Below, one piece after another: positions 43,380 to 46,260 of a DNA stretch of 46,260 nt (positions are counted from its first letter, which is position 1; each line of letters starts with the position of its first letter). The DNA is from Sedimenticola sp. (GTDB taxonomy: Bacteria; Pseudomonadota; Gammaproteobacteria; Chromatiales; Chromatiaceae), in the NCBI GenBank assembly GCA_002869585.1, contig PKUO01000044.1:1-46260 (forward strand), in the 5' to 3' direction. A program made the position numbers and the translations under genes. Below the pieces are notes generated by a model. It ran no database searches. It was not told the DNA's origin and saw only the letters and a program-made list of their open reading frames with translations.

Positions 43380-43807
43380 ATAAGACAATCGTCAGCCGTC
43401 ATACCGACGAACTTCCTTTGGATGGGGAGGATCGCAAGATTTTGGGTGGTCCACTCTATCCAGCCGATGAAGTGCTGGTGTTACTGGCGGAATTGGGTGC
43501 TCATGCGGTACGGGTATGGACCAACAAGTGCCAGAGGGACATACAGAAGTGGTCGTTGGATACGGACGACTTGTGCGAACTGATGGAAATTGCGGTGCAA
43601 TCAGGACGTTTTCGGGGTGCGGAGTGGTGCGTTCAGCACCCTAATGGCCCTTGGGCGGCCTGCGATGCCTACTCATTCGTGCGCCGTGAATGGCTTGCCC
43701 ATGCACACAGGGAGATGAGCATGGAGTATTACATCAAGTTCGCCATAGCCAAGACGGGGAAGCTGCTATTGGTGGTCTCCTGCCACCCCCCGGAAGACAG
43801 AAGGTAG
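43373..43807 (+). CDS. Probable MqsR-like toxin of a TA-chaperone operon
   Basis: 144 residues. After a ~35-residue N-terminal part, it runs RVWTNKCQRDIQKWSLDTDDLCELMEIAVQSGRFRGAEWCVQHPNGPWAACDAYSFVRREWLAHAHREMSMEYYIKFAIAKTGKLLLVVSCH: helix, acidic helix, a Trp/Asp/Tyr segment, then two strands (YYIKFAI, LLLVVSCH), the layout of RelE-fold MqsR toxins (mRNA interferases). The resemblance is weak by eye, and the assignment rests mainly on the neighbouring MqsA-like gene 7 bp downstream. AAGGA lies 13 bases before the ATG. Confidence 0.6.
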   Translation: MVNKTIVSRHTDELPLDGEDRKILGGPLYPADEVLVLLAELGAHAVRVWTNKCQRDIQKWSLDTDDLCELMEIAVQSGRFRGAEWCVQHPNGPWAACDAYSFVRREWLAHAHREMSMEYYIKFAIAKTGKLLLVVSCHPPEDRR

Positions 43808-43814
43808 AGAAACG

Positions 43815-44378
43815 ATGAACGATTCTAACAACCTGTGCCCTATCTGTGGTGAAGGAAATCTGCACCCTGAAGTCGGCAAGAATCCTGTGGAATATAAAGG
43901 TCAGACGACCGAGTTGGACCTTCATTACTCCCTCTGTGATGCCTGTGGCAGCGAACAGGCGGATGCCACCCAGACCCGTGTCAACAAGCGCCTGATGATC
44001 GCCTTCAAAAAGCGGGTGGACGGCCTGCTGGTCGGTGCCGAGGTGCGGGCGGTCCGGGAGAAGTTGGGACTGAGCCAGGCGGAGGCTGCACAGGCCTTTG
44101 GTGGTGGCCCGGTGGCCTTCTCCAAGTATGAAAGCGATGACGTGGCCCAATCTGAGGCTATGGACAAGCTGCTGCGTTTGGCGGCTGAATTGCCTTCTGC
44201 CTTCGATCTGTTGTGCCGTCGGGCCGGTCTTGGGCGTGTACTTGCTGGAGAGCAATGGCAACAGGCTGAAGGCTGGCTGGCGGAGCCTCGTCACCCGGCA
44301 GAAGGCAGGCGACCCAGATTGCGTGTGGTGTCAAGTTCTACGCCGAGTGCTGACCAGCCGACAAGATACGCAGCATGA
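43815..44378 (+). CDS. MqsA-like antitoxin with C-terminal extension
   Basis: 187 residues. An N-terminal zinc-binding domain (LCPICGEGNLHP ... SLCDACGSEQ, two CxxC pairs) is followed by an Xre-type HTH (VRAVREKLGLSQAEAAQAFGGGPVAFSKYES, ~75-107), as in MqsA/YgiT antitoxins. E. coli MqsA is 131 residues; here about 50 more follow the HTH domain (AGLGRVLAGEQWQQAEGWLAEPRHPAEGRRP... ). In toxin-antitoxin-chaperone systems such a tail is the chaperone-addiction region bound by the SecB-like partner. The stop overlaps the next gene by ATGA (44375-44378). Confidence 0.85.
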   Translation: MNDSNNLCPICGEGNLHPEVGKNPVEYKGQTTELDLHYSLCDACGSEQADATQTRVNKRLMIAFKKRVDGLLVGAEVRAVREKLGLSQAEAAQAFGGGPVAFSKYESDDVAQSEAMDKLLRLAAELPSAFDLLCRRAGLGRVLAGEQWQQAEGWLAEPRHPAEGRRPRLRVVSSSTPSADQPTRYAA

Positions 44379-44878
44379 TTAGCGCCGGCTTACAAAAGGC
44401 CATAGACAGCCTGAACATTCAGGATGTCTACATTCGTGATCAGGTTGCCAGTTGCATAGGAGATTTCGACCCCAAGTATGCAGCGGATATGGAGCGTCTG
44501 ACCGTTCAGCAGATGCATCTTGTCAAGCAGTCAAATGTAGTTGAACTGGAAGACGATGGACGTCTGTTGAGAGTATTCGTTCGGCTGGGGGCGCGGTGGG
44601 TCGATCCAGAAGAAGATAGCGAAGAACTCTCCGTGAGGGCGTTGATAGAAGCCGAATTCATTGCCGAATATCAGATGAGTGCCACGCTGGAACAGGCTTG
44701 TATCGATGAATTCTCTCTCAAGAACGCCAGTTACCATATCTGGCCTTACTGGCGGGAGTTGTTGAGCAACCAGTGTGCTCGCATGCACCTGCCGAGATTG
44801 ATCCTACCCGCCGTTCAGTTGGCGCATAATCGCCACCAGGAGGCAGAAACGTTAGAGTCCCCCGAGAAAGGTTCCTGA
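44375..44878 (+). CDS. SecB-like chaperone of the TA-chaperone operon
   Basis: 167 residues. The C-terminal half EAEFIAEYQMSATLEQACIDEFSLKNASYHIWPYWRELLSNQCARMHLPRLILPAVQL corresponds to the SecB pattern FAPYIREL...GFPPLLLPPV, and the N-terminal strands (SNVVELEDDGRLLRVFVRLGARWV) fit the SecB fold. Solitary SecB homologues coupled to an antitoxin define TAC systems, where the chaperone protects an unstable antitoxin from degradation. Translation is coupled to the antitoxin gene by ATGA. Confidence 0.8.
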   Translation: MISAGLQKAIDSLNIQDVYIRDQVASCIGDFDPKYAADMERLTVQQMHLVKQSNVVELEDDGRLLRVFVRLGARWVDPEEDSEELSVRALIEAEFIAEYQMSATLEQACIDEFSLKNASYHIWPYWRELLSNQCARMHLPRLILPAVQLAHNRHQEAETLESPEKGS

Positions 44879-45365
44879 TCAATCGGGCTTATAAGACTAT
44901 CTCCGGGCCCCTGATCCAAGGCTCTGCATCGCAAGGTGCAGGGCCTCCAGACTGCCTCCGCAAGCTTCGGCAGACTGGCTCTATGGCTTCAGAGTAGCCC
45001 TTCTGCACTGAATTTCCGCCACTGATATTCCACCGCCCCCAGGGATACACCAAACAGCAGCATAGCATCCCAGGTGCCCCCGCGTCGGTGGATGTGGACG
45101 ATGGACATAAGCATTTCGCCAAATCGCCCATCACGCCCCTTGCATTTCAGTCGCTACGCTAGTGATTCCACCAGCTTGCGCCTGGCAAGGGTCGCGCCGG
45201 TTCGAGTGTCTACCGGGATTCAAATGCACTAGGCATCCTGTCACATTCATTGCATAATCCGTCCCTGCGCTCGTGGCTTCGCCACCAGCTCTAGGCCGGG
45301 CAATGGTTGCGCCAGCCTGCTGGGTGCCACAGGGTGAGTGAGTAGTAAATTTCAAGGAGGAATAT
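44879..45365. other. Intergenic region with possible gene remnant
   Basis: No intact gene. On the minus strand 45126 to 44989 is open and encodes RFGEMLMSIVHIHRRGGTWDAMLLFGVSLGAVEYQWRKFSAEGLL ending at TGA, which looks protein-like but lacks a convincing start; it may be a remnant. A short hairpin GTGGC-TTC-GCCAC lies near 45270-45285. CAAGGAGGA at the right end is the ribosome site of the NERD gene. Confidence 0.35.
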
Positions 45366-46076
45366 ATGCAACCGGATATCGTTTCTGCCGCCATCAATGC
45401 TGTTCTGCTAAACCTGAGATGGCTTCTGCCTGTGTTACTTGTCATTGGTGCTTTGAGACTGCTGTTCGAGGCAAAGCTCAAGGGTGCTGCTGGGGAGGCT
45501 GCTGTGAGTAAACGGCTTCGTGAGTTGGGTTCCGAAGTACTTGATGATATCGTCATCCCCGATGGACGAGGCGGATTGACCCAGTTGGATCATGTTGTCC
45601 TGACCCGTTACGGGTTTCTTGTAGTAGAGACCAAGAATTATGGCGGCATGATATTTGGTCAGGAAAGGGACAAGCAGTGGACCCAGCGCATGGGCCGTAA
45701 GAGCTTTAGGATGCGCAATCCGTTACATCAGAACTATGGTCATGTTCAGGCGCTAAAGGCACTGACACCTGATATTCCTGTTTTTGGCCGTGTTGTTTTT
45801 GCAGGGTCTGCTGAATTCCCCAAAGGTATTCCATATGGTGTATCGACTTTGCGTAGCCTTGCTGATGACTTCTCTTCGCTGAGGGATGTGACGATTGATC
45901 AGCGCAGCCTGCAGGCCGCATGGAATGATCTGAAAACCCTTATGCGATATGGAAAGAACGCCGGAAAGGAGCATATGGAACACATTGAAAACAAGCACGG
46001 GAAAAGCCTTCGTGTTCCTGTCGCCTCTGGAATGTTATTTATTGCAGCATTGATTTCTTTGACTTTTCTTTCTTAA
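45366..46076 (+). CDS. Membrane-anchored NERD-domain protein
   Basis: 236 residues. Hydrophobic segments flank the protein: NLRWLLPVLLVIGALRLLF at 16-34 and VASGMLFIAALISLTFL at the C-terminus. The NERD (nuclease-related) domain lies between: KGAAGEAAVSKRLRELGSEVLDDIVIPDGRGGLTQLDHVVLTRYGFLVVETKNYGGMIFGQERDKQW, with the acidic and Lys residues of the PD-(D/E)xK fold (QLDHVV, VVETKN). NERD proteins are common in defence islands and on plasmids; their targets are mostly unknown. Strong AAGGAGG upstream. Confidence 0.88.
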   Translation: MQPDIVSAAINAVLLNLRWLLPVLLVIGALRLLFEAKLKGAAGEAAVSKRLRELGSEVLDDIVIPDGRGGLTQLDHVVLTRYGFLVVETKNYGGMIFGQERDKQWTQRMGRKSFRMRNPLHQNYGHVQALKALTPDIPVFGRVVFAGSAEFPKGIPYGVSTLRSLADDFSSLRDVTIDQRSLQAAWNDLKTLMRYGKNAGKEHMEHIENKHGKSLRVPVASGMLFIAALISLTFLS

Positions 46077-46260
46077 TACCTGAATCCGTGAATTCAGAGT
46101 TGGTTAATTCCTGAGTTACCCTGTTCAGCCCCGTAACATAATTTCTACATGAGATATTCTACCACCAGTCGCCCGCGCTATCAGTTATTTGCCATTTCGT
46201 CGTAATACCTGCCGGTTCTGACGGCATTGGCTAGACATCAGGCACAACGCCACCTGAGCG
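46077..46260. other. Window end, no gene seen
   Basis: The last 184 bases after the NERD gene hold no supported gene or structure. Confidence 0.4.

Noticed and set aside
45131-45556. 141-codon minus-strand frame overlapping the NERD start
   Set aside because: It overlaps the NERD gene, which has a strong ribosome site and a recognisable domain; Ser/Ala-rich shadow composition.

Overview
The window looks like part of the chromosome of a sulfur-oxidising gammaproteobacterium of the Chromatiales / Thiodiazotropha-Sedimenticola kind. This is an inference from gene families: a DsrC-type sulfur-relay protein, CmoM, Rof, an HPP protein, a six-cysteine HvfA/bufferin precursor and NtrC-type control of amt. 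No rRNA gene or complete tRNA gene is present to settle the taxonomy.

Layout, core part (1-31450). 1-563 is the tail of an IS66-type insertion sequence. A Rof-like antiterminator follows on the minus strand. A five-gene HAAT-type ABC importer (Tat-exported binding protein, two permeases, two ATPases; 1339-6456) has a hairpin attenuator after the binding-protein gene and a strong terminator at its end. Next on the minus strand are a zinc-ribbon/FGE-like protein, a threonine ammonia-lyase, an RMND1/DUF155 protein and an hvfABCD (bufferin) operon for a copper-binding modified peptide. Formamidase, a DsrC paralogue and an HPP membrane protein follow, with a divergent LysR regulator. A GFA-like protein, small lipoproteins and a SYLF protein lead to amt, which has two NtrC-box-like sites, a -24/-12 promoter and, just upstream of them, a possible small RNA ending in a terminator. 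After cmoM comes a tight seven-gene minus-strand operon (27185-21105): DUF1445, pxpA, pxpB, pxpC, DUF4392, D-amino-acid transaminase and alanine racemase, with a divergent Lrp/AsnC regulator. Together these could carry D-alanine and D-glutamate through 5-oxoproline to glutamate. A P2-type cation ATPase and a small secreted protein close the core part.

Layout, island part (31451 to the window end). A 45-nt fragment matching the 3' half of tRNA-Pro(CGG) on the minus strand marks what is probably the attachment site of an integrated element whose other end lies beyond 46260. The element holds unknown secreted proteins, a graveyard of broken genes (truncated TraF, frameshifted IS91-type transposase, ASCH stub), an SNase-like nuclease, a small RHH protein, a type I restriction-modification operon (hsdR, two small unknown genes, hsdM, hsdS) with a DUF262/DUF1524 GmrSD-like nuclease 11 bp behind hsdS, a probable toxin-antitoxin-chaperone operon (MqsR-like toxin, MqsA-like antitoxin with a C-terminal tail, SecB-like chaperone) and a membrane-anchored NERD protein. 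It reads as a defence island on a decayed conjugative element.

The most interesting systems are the D-glutamate/5-oxoproline operon, the SecB-type toxin-antitoxin-chaperone set with a perfect palindrome over the toxin start codon, and the hvfABCD operon, whose precursor carries three 42-bp internal repeats.
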